Positions 1 through 6,801 of a stretch of 8,731 bases of DNA are shown piece by piece (position 1 is the stretch's first letter; every line of letters begins with the position of its first letter). A program made the translations under genes and the position numbers. A model generated the notes under the pieces. It searched no databases and was not told where the DNA came from. It worked only from the letters and a program-made list of their open reading frames with translations. Source of the stretch: an uncultured Erysipelotrichaceae bacterium (GTDB taxonomy: Bacteria; Bacillota_I; Bacilli_A; Erysipelotrichales; Erysipelotrichaceae); NCBI GenBank assembly GCA_902784015.1, contig CACZTC010000035.1:1-8731 (forward strand), in the 5' to 3' direction.

Positions 1-258
1 AAAAACTATGCCAATTTTATTTCTAATCTTAGCTAGATTATCAATATTTAATTCCGTATTATCAATTTTTATTGAACCACTTTTCTTTTCTAATAGACCA
101 GCTAATAGTTTAGCTACTGTCGATTTACCACTACCATTATGACCAATAATAGTAGTATAACTACCTTCTTTTACAGAAAAAGAAATGTTATCGATTGTCG
201 TAACATCCTCTTCATAATTAAAACATAAATCTTTAACCTCGATTATGCTGCCAGTCAT
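1..258 (-). CDS. ecfA1: Energy-coupling factor (ECF) transporter ATPase, N-terminal part (partial)
   Basis: This is the first 86 codons of an ABC ATPase, cut by the left edge of the window. The reading frame begins MTGSIIEVKDLCFNYEE, a typical ATPase opening with an aromatic residue for adenine stacking. Walker A is GHNGSGKST at residues 39-47. The visible part ends KIGIVF, just before the expected Q-loop (FQNP in this family). The GHNGSGKST form and the KIGIVF ending resemble EcfA/CbiO ATPases, which energise uptake of vitamins and metal ions with EcfT and substrate-binding S components at the inner face of the membrane. The second ATPase and EcfT would be expected beyond the left edge but cannot be seen. 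The ATG at 258 is the only sensible start: the in-frame codons upstream give no ATG, GTG or TTG. There is no Shine-Dalgarno site before it. Another ABC ATPase type is possible because the signature motif is missing. Confidence 0.85.
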   Translation of the reverse strand, partial: MTGSIIEVKDLCFNYEEDVTTIDNISFSVKEGSYTTIIGHNGSGKSTVAKLLAGLLEKKSGSIKIDNTELNIDNLAKIRNKIGIVF

Positions 259-274
259 AACAAAGATTATATCA
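259..274 (-). promoter_or_regulatory. Extended -10 promoter for the ECF ATPase, probably giving a leaderless mRNA
   Basis: Read on the minus strand, TGATATAAT lies at 274-266: a perfect TATAAT (271-266) preceded by the TGn extension. Only seven bases (CTTTGTT) separate it from the ATG at 258. Transcription would start at the ATG or within one or two bases of it. No -35 match is seen at normal spacing, where the upstream terminator stem sits, which is compatible with an extended -10 promoter. No ribosome-binding sequence fits in the gap. Confidence 0.55.
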
Positions 275-278
275 CAGT

Positions 279-308
279 AAAAGAAAAGCAGTGCTTTGTA
301 GCACTGCT
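279..308 (-). terminator. Rho-independent terminator of the hom-lysC-asd operon
   Basis: A perfect 8-bp stem is formed by AGCAGTGC at 287-294 and GCACTGCT at 301-308, with the loop TTTGTA. On the minus strand it is followed by TTTTCTTTT (287-279). It begins one base after the stop codon of the acidic membrane protein (310-312), so it closes that operon and separates it from the ECF ATPase gene. Confidence 0.85.
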
Positions 309-309
309 A

Positions 310-903
310 TTACTTCTCAATTGTATATTCTAGATAATCGCCACCAAGCGCTTTTGTTTGATTTGAAACATTTAGGATATCGCTGATGATTGCACCACTT
401 TGAGTGAATAATTTTTTAGTAGCAGTAATTGTTAAACCAACTTTAGTACATACATAACCAGCTTCATCAGCTATTTTAAGAAAGATATCTCCAGATTCAT
501 CATCCGCAAATTTCATGGCATGAGAAATAGTTATTAATGTATCTTCTGGATATTCTTCTTCAAATGTATCATTTTTTTGTAGTAAATCATCCACAAAAGA
601 TTCTTCTAAATATGGATAAACAGCACATATTTCTTTGACATCATCACTGACTGCTGTCTCTTCTTCTACTTCTTCTTTTAATTCTTCATTTGAAAATGGT
701 GGAATTTCGGCAGTGAAATCTTCACTATCATCTAATGATCTAGAATCATCATTGATTTGAATGAAATGAACTTCTTCATCACCATCAAATAAATCTTTAT
801 CTTCTTCTCTTTCATTTTCGTTATCTGTTAAATATTTAACAGCTAGCGCTGCTCCAAGACCAGCAGCAATTGTTAATACACCTAATATTGATCTACGTAG
901 CAT
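310..903 (-). CDS. Acidic membrane-anchored protein of unknown function
   Basis: This 197-residue protein is not recognised. It opens with two arginines and a hydrophobic helix at about residues 5-24 (rich in Gly, Ala, Leu, Ile), which looks like an uncleaved membrane anchor; no lipobox cysteine is seen. Residues 27-90 form a strongly acidic, probably disordered linker rich in Asp and Glu. Residues about 92-195 look like a folded domain: AVYPYLEESF, DTLITISHAMKF, a helix ending DEAGY, then a second strand and NVSNQTKALGGDY. The strand-helix-strand order is vaguely like a small ferredoxin-like fold, but this is a weak impression. The start at 903 follows AGAGAGG (918-912) with seven bases of spacing. 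It lies 33 bases after asd with no terminator between, so it is probably the last gene of the hom operon, although a weak internal promoter cannot be excluded. No link to threonine synthesis is evident from the sequence. Confidence 0.7.
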   Translation of the reverse strand: MLRRSILGVLTIAAGLGAALAVKYLTDNENEREEDKDLFDGDEEVHFIQINDDSRSLDDSEDFTAEIPPFSNEELKEEVEEETAVSDDVKEICAVYPYLEESFVDDLLQKNDTFEEEYPEDTLITISHAMKFADDESGDIFLKIADEAGYVCTKVGLTITATKKLFTQSGAIISDILNVSNQTKALGGDYLEYTIEK

Positions 904-936
904 TATTGCAACCTCTCTTTTTATAATTTTATCATA

Positions 937-1917
937 TTAAATCTTTTCAATATACTTAATTATATCGATTGCATTACTAGCTGCACCTTTTCTAATTTGA
1001 TCCCCACAGCACCATAAAGATATACCATTTTTATCAATCAAATCTTTGCGTAGTCTACCAACATATACATTATTTTGATTAGCTACTTCTATTGGTGTAG
1101 GTACTTCTTCTTTATATTCAATTCCCGGGAATTTATTCATTTCTTTTTTAATATCTTCTAAAGCTAATTCGTCTTCTGTATTAACTAATAAAGAAATCGA
1201 ATGCGATCTATGTACTGGAACTCTAACACATGTACAATTAACTTTTAGATCTGGTAAGCCTAATATTTTACTTCCTTCATTCTGCATTTTCATCTCTTCG
1301 CTAGTATAACCATTACTGCCTATTGTGCCTATCTCAGCAATCGCATTATATGCAATCTGTTTAATAAAAGTTTTAGGTTCTACTTTTTCACCATTTTTAA
1401 TCGCTTCTATTTCTTCATTTAATTCTTTCATTCCTTCTACCCCTGCTCCGCTTACCGCTTGAAAAGTTGTAGCTACAATAGAATTAATCTTTGTGAGCTT
1501 AGCGATTGGTGCAATCGCCATTAAAGAAATAATTGTTGAACAATTTGGATTAGCGATAACACCTTTATGTTTAAAAGCTTCTTCACCATTTATTTCAGGA
1601 ATAATTAAAGGTACATCTTCATCTAATCTAAAAGCACTAGAATTATCCACGAAGATAGCTCCTGCTTTTACGATAGCATCTTTATAAGAAGAAGCTAGAG
1701 AATTAGATACTGCACCTAAGACATAATCTAAACCTTCAAAAGAATTTTCATTAGCGACTTCAACACTAATTTCTTTATCTTTAAAAGGTATCTTTTTACC
1801 TAATGATCTATTACTCGCAAATAATCTTAATTCTTCTATATCAAAGCCTTCTTCTTCAAGGCATTCTATCATTTGTCTACCAACTGCACCTGTTGAACCT
1901 AAAATACCAATCTTCAT
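937..1917 (-). CDS. asd: Aspartate-semialdehyde dehydrogenase
   Basis: This NADPH-dependent enzyme reduces aspartyl-4-phosphate to aspartate semialdehyde, the second step from aspartate to threonine. At 326 residues it is near the usual length. The nucleotide loop is GILGSTGAVGRQM at residues 4-16. SAFR at 94-97 is the phosphate-binding region. NPNCST at 123-128 carries the catalytic Cys126. QAVSGAG at 153-159 contains the active-site glutamine. RVPVHRSHS at 232-240 contains the probable catalytic His239. The ATG at 1917 shares one base with the lysC stop (TAATG), a sign of translational coupling, and AAGGAAGAGG lies upstream with suitable spacing. It is the third gene of the hom-lysC-asd operon and takes its substrate directly from the preceding kinase. 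All key residues are present and nothing suggests damage. Confidence 0.96.
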   Translation of the reverse strand: MKIGILGSTGAVGRQMIECLEEEGFDIEELRLFASNRSLGKKIPFKDKEISVEVANENSFEGLDYVLGAVSNSLASSYKDAIVKAGAIFVDNSSAFRLDEDVPLIIPEINGEEAFKHKGVIANPNCSTIISLMAIAPIAKLTKINSIVATTFQAVSGAGVEGMKELNEEIEAIKNGEKVEPKTFIKQIAYNAIAEIGTIGSNGYTSEEMKMQNEGSKILGLPDLKVNCTCVRVPVHRSHSISLLVNTEDELALEDIKKEMNKFPGIEYKEEVPTPIEVANQNNVYVGRLRKDLIDKNGISLWCCGDQIRKGAASNAIDIIKYIEKI

Positions 1918-3248
1918 TAGTTTTCCTCTTCCTTTATAAAACGATCATAAATACATTTTATGGCCTTTTCAAAATCCTTATTATCTACGCCTACTACTAT
2001 TGATAATTCATCTGCGCTTTGATTAATTACTTTTATATTGATTTCATTTCGACCAAATTCTGATAATAATTTACCTGACATTCCAGGTACTTGTTTCATC
2101 GCCCTTCCTACTACCGCAATTAAAGCCATCCTATCTTCAACTATTAATTCATCTGGCTTAATTTCCTCTTTGATTTTAGCTACTACTTCATATAAACATT
2201 CCGCAATAGAAGAACTTTGTACAATTACAGAAAATGTATCAACTGTAATTGGCACACTTTCAATACTGATACGATATTTTTCAAATATTGAAACTAATTC
2301 TTTGAGGAAGCCTATCTCTGTTGAACTATGATTTTTGATGATAGTTATCACCGTATAATTCTTTCTTCCGGTTATACCAGTAACAGTATGCGGTTTTTGG
2401 ACTTTATCTATCTCACTACAATCTTCCATAATGATAGTGCCATCATTATCTGGATTATTAGTATTCTTGATATGGATTGGTATATTCTTCTCTCTTACCG
2501 CAAATGTTGCATCATCATGAAGAACATTGGCACCCCTATAACTAAGAACTCTTAATTCACTATAATTGATATAAGGTATTTTCATTGGATCATCAATAAT
2601 ACTAGGATCAGCTACTCTAATGCCATTAACATCTGTCCAATTTTCATATATATCAGCATCTATACAATTGGCAATAATGGATCCTGTAATATCGCTTCCC
2701 CCTCGCTTCATAACTTTTATCATGCCATTAGGTAAAGCTCCATAGAAGCCAGGTATAACAACTTTTTTATCTGTTTTTATTCTTTTTATATTTTCTTTTG
2801 TATTATCTAAATCAACTTCACCATCATATCTAAAGACAATAATATCTGCAGCATCCACAAATTCCCCATCTAAATATTCCGCCATACATTTAGCTGTTAA
2901 ATATTCACCTCGAGAAACCAGATAGTCCATCGACATATTCCCTTTTTTAAAAGAAGATAATATCGTATCAAATTCTTTTTCTAAATCTATTTCTAAACCT
3001 AGCTCTTTTTTTATCCTTAAATATTTATCTTTAACTTGATTAAATAAATCATCATAAGAAACATGATATTTAGCATGAGCTTCACATAAATAAAGTAAAT
3101 CAGTGACTTTATAATCTTCATGCGATTCTTTTCCACATGCACTAACTACTATATATTTCCTATCTTCTTCTTTGACTATATCTTTTACTTTTTTGAACTG
3201 TTCCGCGCTAGCCACACTAGAGCCACCAAATTTTACAACCTTAATCAT
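1917..3248 (-). CDS. lysC: Aspartate kinase, monofunctional, with two C-terminal ACT domains
   Basis: Aspartokinase uses ATP to phosphorylate aspartate and is the committed step of the aspartate family. At 443 residues it has the length of the single-function enzymes of low-GC Gram-positive bacteria. The kinase domain starts VVKFGGSSVAS (residues 4-14). It also shows VSRGEY (111-116), the catalytic loop KRGGSDITGS (181-190) and WTDVNGIRVADP (204-215). Two ACT regulatory domains follow, at about 298-345 and 374-437, with the expected NIKVINQ-type strand at 404-410. They make allosteric control by an end product such as threonine or lysine likely; the sequence alone does not say which. The ATG at 3248 overlaps the end of hom by eight bases (ATGATTAA) and is preceded by AGGAG. 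The neighbours are all threonine-route genes and there is no lysine riboswitch, so this copy probably serves threonine synthesis. Confidence 0.95.
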   Translation of the reverse strand: MIKVVKFGGSSVASAEQFKKVKDIVKEEDRKYIVVSACGKESHEDYKVTDLLYLCEAHAKYHVSYDDLFNQVKDKYLRIKKELGLEIDLEKEFDTILSSFKKGNMSMDYLVSRGEYLTAKCMAEYLDGEFVDAADIIVFRYDGEVDLDNTKENIKRIKTDKKVVIPGFYGALPNGMIKVMKRGGSDITGSIIANCIDADIYENWTDVNGIRVADPSIIDDPMKIPYINYSELRVLSYRGANVLHDDATFAVREKNIPIHIKNTNNPDNDGTIIMEDCSEIDKVQKPHTVTGITGRKNYTVITIIKNHSSTEIGFLKELVSIFEKYRISIESVPITVDTFSVIVQSSSIAECLYEVVAKIKEEIKPDELIVEDRMALIAVVGRAMKQVPGMSGKLLSEFGRNEINIKVINQSADELSIVVGVDNKDFEKAIKCIYDRFIKEEEN

Positions 3249-4371
3249 TTACTATTTCTCCTACAAAACTACTTCTATCTTCTTTTATATATTGATATAG
3301 ATCTAATAAACTAATCTTATTTGTGATTATCGTATCATCATTTATTCTTGTCTTAGTGATATCTTTATAATCTTCTATTCTATTACTTCTAATATAATAT
3401 TCACCTTCATATAAAGCATTATTAACTTCATATTCTTTTATATCATATTCATTTATATTACCTTCTTTAATATCTAATATATTTTGAACTACTGCATGAG
3501 CTGTAGGTAAACTACCTGCCCCTTGCCCCACAAAAGTAGCTAAGCCTAAAGTATCAGAAGTTAAAGCTAATGCATTATCATTAAGATTAATATTAGCTAA
3601 TAATTTATCTTTTTTTATAAATTTAGGCATTACATAAGCCACTATTTTATTTTCTATTAAATAGCTCGCCCCAATTAATTTACATATATATTCATGTTCT
3701 TTGGCATATTCTATATCAGAAGTATTTATATCTCTTATCCCTCTTACAATAATATCTTCTAAATTAATTAAAGCTCCATAACTTACTAATGAAGAAATCA
3801 TTATTTTATACATAACATCATAGCCATCAATATCATCGCTTGGATCAGCTTCAGCATAACCTAATTCCTGCGCATTACTTAAAGCTTTTTCAAAAGATAA
3901 ATTATCTTTAAACATCATACTCAAAATATAATTAGTTGTGCCATTAAAGATTCCTTCAATCTTGTGGATATTATCAATTCTTCTGATGCGATTAATATTT
4001 TCAATCCAAGGAATTCCCCCACCAACACTAGCTTCAAATAATAAATTAACATTATTCTCTTTAGCTTTTTCAAATAATTCTTTAGCAAAAGTCGCAAACA
4101 TTTTTTTATTTGATGTTATAAAATTACATTTTGATTCTATTGCGCGAAGGGCGAATTTATGAGCAGTCTCTAAGCCTCCCATACATTCAACTGCCGTATC
4201 TATATCACTATTAAAAATATCTTCATAATTAGTTGTCATTAGTTCATTTTTTACTTCATTTTCATCTTTTACTAAGATTTTTTTGATTTCTATTTCTTTA
4301 TCATTTAGATTATTCAAGATAGTTGTTACGCCACTGCCAACAACCCCATGACCTAATATTGAAAGCTTCAT
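3241..4371 (-). CDS. hom: Homoserine dehydrogenase, short form with reduced C-terminal domain
   Basis: Homoserine dehydrogenase reduces aspartate semialdehyde to homoserine with NAD(P)H. The ATG at 4371 is chosen over an upstream in-frame start at 4416: MKLSILGHGVVGSG begins exactly where the family's dinucleotide fold begins, AAAGAGG precedes it, and the upstream extension runs through the promoter region. The protein is then 376 residues. The nucleotide loop is GHGVVGSG (7-14). TSNKK (86-90), GIFNGTTNYIL (140-150) and GYAEADPSDDIDG (171-183) are conserved catalytic-domain motifs. Lys189 in the following helix matches the family's conserved lysine. GQGAGSLPTAHAVV (282-295) ends the catalytic core. 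Many bacterial homologues continue with a full ACT domain to about 430 residues. Here only about 50-60 residues follow YYIRSN (325-330), with no clear ACT signature, so allosteric control may be weakened or altered. It is the first gene of the minus operon and diverges from thrC. Confidence 0.94.
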   Translation of the reverse strand: MKLSILGHGVVGSGVTTILNNLNDKEIEIKKILVKDENEVKNELMTTNYEDIFNSDIDTAVECMGGLETAHKFALRAIESKCNFITSNKKMFATFAKELFEKAKENNVNLLFEASVGGGIPWIENINRIRRIDNIHKIEGIFNGTTNYILSMMFKDNLSFEKALSNAQELGYAEADPSDDIDGYDVMYKIMISSLVSYGALINLEDIIVRGIRDINTSDIEYAKEHEYICKLIGASYLIENKIVAYVMPKFIKKDKLLANINLNDNALALTSDTLGLATFVGQGAGSLPTAHAVVQNILDIKEGNINEYDIKEYEVNNALYEGEYYIRSNRIEDYKDITKTRINDDTIITNKISLLDLYQYIKEDRSSFVGEIVND

Positions 4372-4375
4372 ATTA

Positions 4376-4382
4376 CCTCTTT
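4376..4382 (-). promoter_or_regulatory. Ribosome-binding site that fixes the hom start
   Basis: AAAGAGG on the minus strand ends four bases before the ATG at 4371. The spacing is a little short but is the only such match here, and it supports the internal methionine over the upstream in-frame start at 4416. Confidence 0.65.
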
Positions 4383-4393
4383 TCTGTGTTTCT

Positions 4394-4423
4394 AAAATAA
4401 ATACACTTGTTTTCAAATTACAA
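4394..4423 (-). promoter_or_regulatory. Candidate promoter for hom-lysC-asd
   Basis: On the minus strand TTGTAA (4423-4418) and TATTTT (4399-4394) are 18 bases apart. The start point would be near 4387, giving a leader of about 16 bases that includes the ribosome-binding site. Both hexamers are imperfect in AT-rich sequence, so the exact placement is uncertain, but a minus-strand promoter must lie in this 89-bp gap. The -35 box falls inside the spacer of the candidate thrC promoter. Confidence 0.35.
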
Positions 4424-4435
4424 ACATAGTATCAT
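4407..4435 (+). promoter_or_regulatory. Candidate promoter for thrC-thrB operon
   Basis: TTGTTT (4407-4412) and TATCAT (4430-4435) are separated by exactly 17 bases. The -10 box matches the consensus at five of six positions and the -35 box at three. Transcription would start near 4442, leaving about 19 bases of leader before the ATG at 4461. That is too short for a T-box, riboswitch or leader-peptide attenuator. Confidence 0.5.
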
Positions 4436-4452
4436 TTCTAGGAAAGAAGCGC

Positions 4453-4457
4453 AAGGA
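4453..4457 (+). promoter_or_regulatory. Ribosome-binding site that fixes the thrC start
   Basis: AAGGA lies only three bases before the ATG at 4461. This is closer than the usual spacing, as with hom, but no better site precedes any alternative start. The protein conservation (MIKVISTRN) also begins here. Confidence 0.55.
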
Positions 4458-4460
4458 ATA

Positions 4461-5930
4461 ATGATTAAAGTAATAAGTACAAGAAATGAAAACAATGAAG
4501 TATCTATTAGTCAAGCCATTATAAATGGTTTGGCAGATGATGGCGGACTATATGTTCCTCTAATTAATGATGAAAAAATAGAATTAGATAAGATATTAGA
4601 TTATTCATATAAAGAAATAGCTAATACTATTTTATCTAAGCTCTTAGTTGATTTTTCTTTAGAAGAAATAAAAGAATGTACTGATAAAGCATATGATGAT
4701 AAATGGGATGATAAATCGATAGCTCCTATAAAAGAATATTCAAAAGGATATATATGTGAATTATGGCATGGACCTACTTCAGCTTTTAAAGATATAGCTT
4801 TAACTATTCTTCCTCATTTGATGTCTAAAGCATATGAGAAAGAAAATAAGTCAAATAGAATCTTAATATTAACCGCAACTAGTGGCGATACTGGTAAAGC
4901 AGCTTTAGCAGGCTTTAAAGATGTTAATAATATAAATATTATTGTCTTTTATCCAAATGAAGGAGTATCTGATACACAAAAAAGACAAATGTGTACTAGC
5001 CTAGGCGATAATGTTGAAGTAATCGCTGTCGAAGGTAATTTTGATGATTGTCAAAAAATGGTAAAGGATGCTTCTGTTAATAAAAATATTATTAATTTTA
5101 ATAAGAATATATCTCTAAGTAGTGCTAATTCAATTAATATTGGTCGTTTAATCCCGCAAATCGTTTATTATTTTTCTTCTTATATTCAATTAGTTAAAAT
5201 GAATAAAATAAATCTTTATGACAAAGTTAATTTCTCTGTTCCTACTGGTAACTTTGGTAATATTCTAGCTGGTTATTTAGCTAAAGAATTAGGTCTACCT
5301 ATCAATAAATTAATATGCGCTTCAAATAGTAATCATATCTTAACTGATTTCTTCACTTCTGGTAGATATTCTCTAGATAGAGATTTTTATACTACTATCT
5401 CTCCTTCGATGGATATATTAATATCAAGTAATTTAGAAAGATTATTATTTTTATTAAGTGATAGTAAAACAGTTAATGAATTAATGACTTCATTAGCTAA
5501 TAATAAAGAATATATAGTCCCAAAAGAAATGTTAGATAAGATGCAAGAATCATTTTTAGCTACATGGTGTGATGAAGAAAATTGTAAAAAGACAATTAAA
5601 GATTTTTATGAAAAAGAAAATATCTTAATTGATCCCCATACTGCTGTCGCTTTAAAAGCTAGCGAAGAATTCTACGATCAAAATATCCCTTGTATCACTC
5701 TATCTACCGCTTCACCATATAAATTCGCAAATGATGTTTTAAGTTGTATTAGCGATAATATTCCTAGTAATAGTTTAGAAGCTATCAAAGCTTTATATAA
5801 TATCACTTCTATATCTATCCCAAATAATTTATTAGAAATATATGATATGCCGATTAGATTTAAAGAAATAATAAATAAAGAAGACGGCATAAAAACTATC
5901 ACCAAAAAAATGGAGGCTATGAATGTTTAA
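4461..5930 (+). CDS. thrC: Threonine synthase
   Basis: This PLP enzyme converts O-phosphohomoserine to threonine, the last step of the route. From the ATG at 4461 the protein has 489 residues, the size of the long form of threonine synthase. A TTG start at 4407 would add 18 residues lying over the promoter and unlike the family, so it is rejected. The N-terminal region contains the family's ADDGGLYVP (25-33). GPTSAFKD (104-111) carries the PLP-binding Lys110. TATSGDTGKAAL (138-149) and TGNFGNILAG (262-271) are the phosphate- and cofactor-binding loops. DPHTAVAL (391-398) and LSTASPYKF (414-422) complete the C-terminal substrate region. It is the first gene of the plus-strand operon and overlaps thrB by eight bases. 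All expected functional motifs are present. Confidence 0.96.
   Translation: MIKVISTRNENNEVSISQAIINGLADDGGLYVPLINDEKIELDKILDYSYKEIANTILSKLLVDFSLEEIKECTDKAYDDKWDDKSIAPIKEYSKGYICELWHGPTSAFKDIALTILPHLMSKAYEKENKSNRILILTATSGDTGKAALAGFKDVNNINIIVFYPNEGVSDTQKRQMCTSLGDNVEVIAVEGNFDDCQKMVKDASVNKNIINFNKNISLSSANSINIGRLIPQIVYYFSSYIQLVKMNKINLYDKVNFSVPTGNFGNILAGYLAKELGLPINKLICASNSNHILTDFFTSGRYSLDRDFYTTISPSMDILISSNLERLLFLLSDSKTVNELMTSLANNKEYIVPKEMLDKMQESFLATWCDEENCKKTIKDFYEKENILIDPHTAVALKASEEFYDQNIPCITLSTASPYKFANDVLSCISDNIPSNSLEAIKALYNITSISIPNNLLEIYDMPIRFKEIINKEDGIKTITKKMEAMNV
5912..5916 (+). promoter_or_regulatory. Ribosome-binding site of thrB inside thrC
   Basis: GGAGG sits six bases before the thrB ATG at 5923, the best Shine-Dalgarno match in the window. 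It also decides between that ATG and the one at 5919, which is in the thrC frame. Confidence 0.8.
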
Positions 5931-6801
5931 AATAAAAACACCCGCAAGTACATCTAATCTAGGATGTGGCTTTGACTCTCTAGGCTTAGCTTTTGATATT
6001 TATAATAATTTTTCTATTGAAGAAAGTGATGTCACAATTTTAGAAGGAATAGATGAAGCTTTTAATAATGATAATAATCTATTCTTAAAAGCATATCGTA
6101 AAGCCTGTAATGACATTGGTAAAGAAAAACCTATTCATGTGATTTTTGATTGTGATATACCTATTTCTAGAGGTCTAGGTTCTAGTTCAACTTTTGTGGT
6201 GGCTGGTCTATATGCAGCTTATTTATTAAATGATATTAATTTACCTGATAAAGAAGAAATCTTTAATATGGCTTGTGAGTTTGAAGGTCATCCTGATAAT
6301 GTTGCTCCTTGTATATATGGAGGCTTTTTAGCTTCTACTAAAGTGAGTGAAGACACATTTATAACTAGGAATATTTCTTTATCTAAAGAATATAAATTTA
6401 CATGTTTAATACCTGACTTTGAAATAAGTACAGAAAAAGCGCGTAGTCTTATGCCTACTTCTTATCCTATTAAAATTGTTTATAATTCTTTATCAAAAGC
6501 TATCTTAACTACTAAAGCTTTTGAGAGTGGCGATCTTGATTTATTAAAGATAGTTAATAAAGATGAAATACATGAACCCTATCGTAAAGAATTAATAAAA
6601 GATTTTTCTAATTTATCTATGCTTCTTAATAAGAATACTGATGGCCTTTTGTTAATTAGCGGTTCGGGATCTACTTGTTTATATATCTCTAAAGAAGAAA
6701 TAGATAATAATATTGATTTATCTTCTTTAAATAATAAATGGCTAATTAAAACAGTATCAGTTGACTATAATGGCACAATCATAGAGGTAAAAGATGAATA
6801 A
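5923..6801 (+). CDS. thrB: Homoserine kinase (GHMP family)
   Basis: Homoserine kinase transfers phosphate from ATP to homoserine, supplying threonine synthase. At 292 residues it is close to the usual length of about 300. GHMP motif 1 is the opening TPASTSNLGCGFDSLGLA (residues 6-23). Motif 2, the ATP loop, is PISRGLGSSST (80-90). EGHPDNVAP (121-129) is a strongly conserved homoserine-kinase segment. Motif 3 near the C-terminus is SGSGSTCL (246-253), with a serine where many homologues have proline or alanine; this is a tolerable variant. The start overlaps the end of thrC by eight bases (ATGTTTAA) and the end overlaps the next gene by eight bases (ATGAATAA). The pair is therefore translationally coupled and probably made in fixed proportion. 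Confidence 0.96.
   Translation: MFKIKTPASTSNLGCGFDSLGLAFDIYNNFSIEESDVTILEGIDEAFNNDNNLFLKAYRKACNDIGKEKPIHVIFDCDIPISRGLGSSSTFVVAGLYAAYLLNDINLPDKEEIFNMACEFEGHPDNVAPCIYGGFLASTKVSEDTFITRNISLSKEYKFTCLIPDFEISTEKARSLMPTSYPIKIVYNSLSKAILTTKAFESGDLDLLKIVNKDEIHEPYRKELIKDFSNLSMLLNKNTDGLLLISGSGSTCLYISKEEIDNNIDLSSLNNKWLIKTVSVDYNGTIIEVKDE

Noticed and set aside
921..936. A possible internal promoter (TGATAAAAT on the minus strand) before the acidic membrane protein
   Set aside because: There is no -35 partner, the sequence is simple AT-rich DNA, and the resulting start would fall almost on the ribosome-binding site. Co-transcription with asd is the simpler reading.
1493..3314. Several plus-strand open frames of 64-97 codons opposite asd and lysC
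   Set aside because: They lie antisense to well-conserved enzymes and have no start signals or recognisable motifs.
4372..4416. An upstream in-frame start that would lengthen Hom by 15 residues
   Set aside because: The extension overlaps the divergent promoter region, lacks similarity to Hom, and the internal ATG at 4371 has its own AAAGAGG site and matches the usual family start.
4407..4460. A TTG start that would lengthen ThrC by 18 residues
   Set aside because: The TTG is part of the candidate -35 box, no ribosome-binding site precedes it, and family similarity begins at the ATG at 4461.
4372..4460. A T-box, lysine riboswitch or leader-peptide attenuator before hom or thrC
   Set aside because: The whole divergent gap is 89 bases, the leaders are about 16-19 bases, and no stem-loop with a T-run is present.
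5678..5905. A 75-codon minus-strand open frame opposite the end of thrC
   Set aside because: It is antisense to the conserved C-terminal region of threonine synthase and has no ribosome-binding site or family resemblance.
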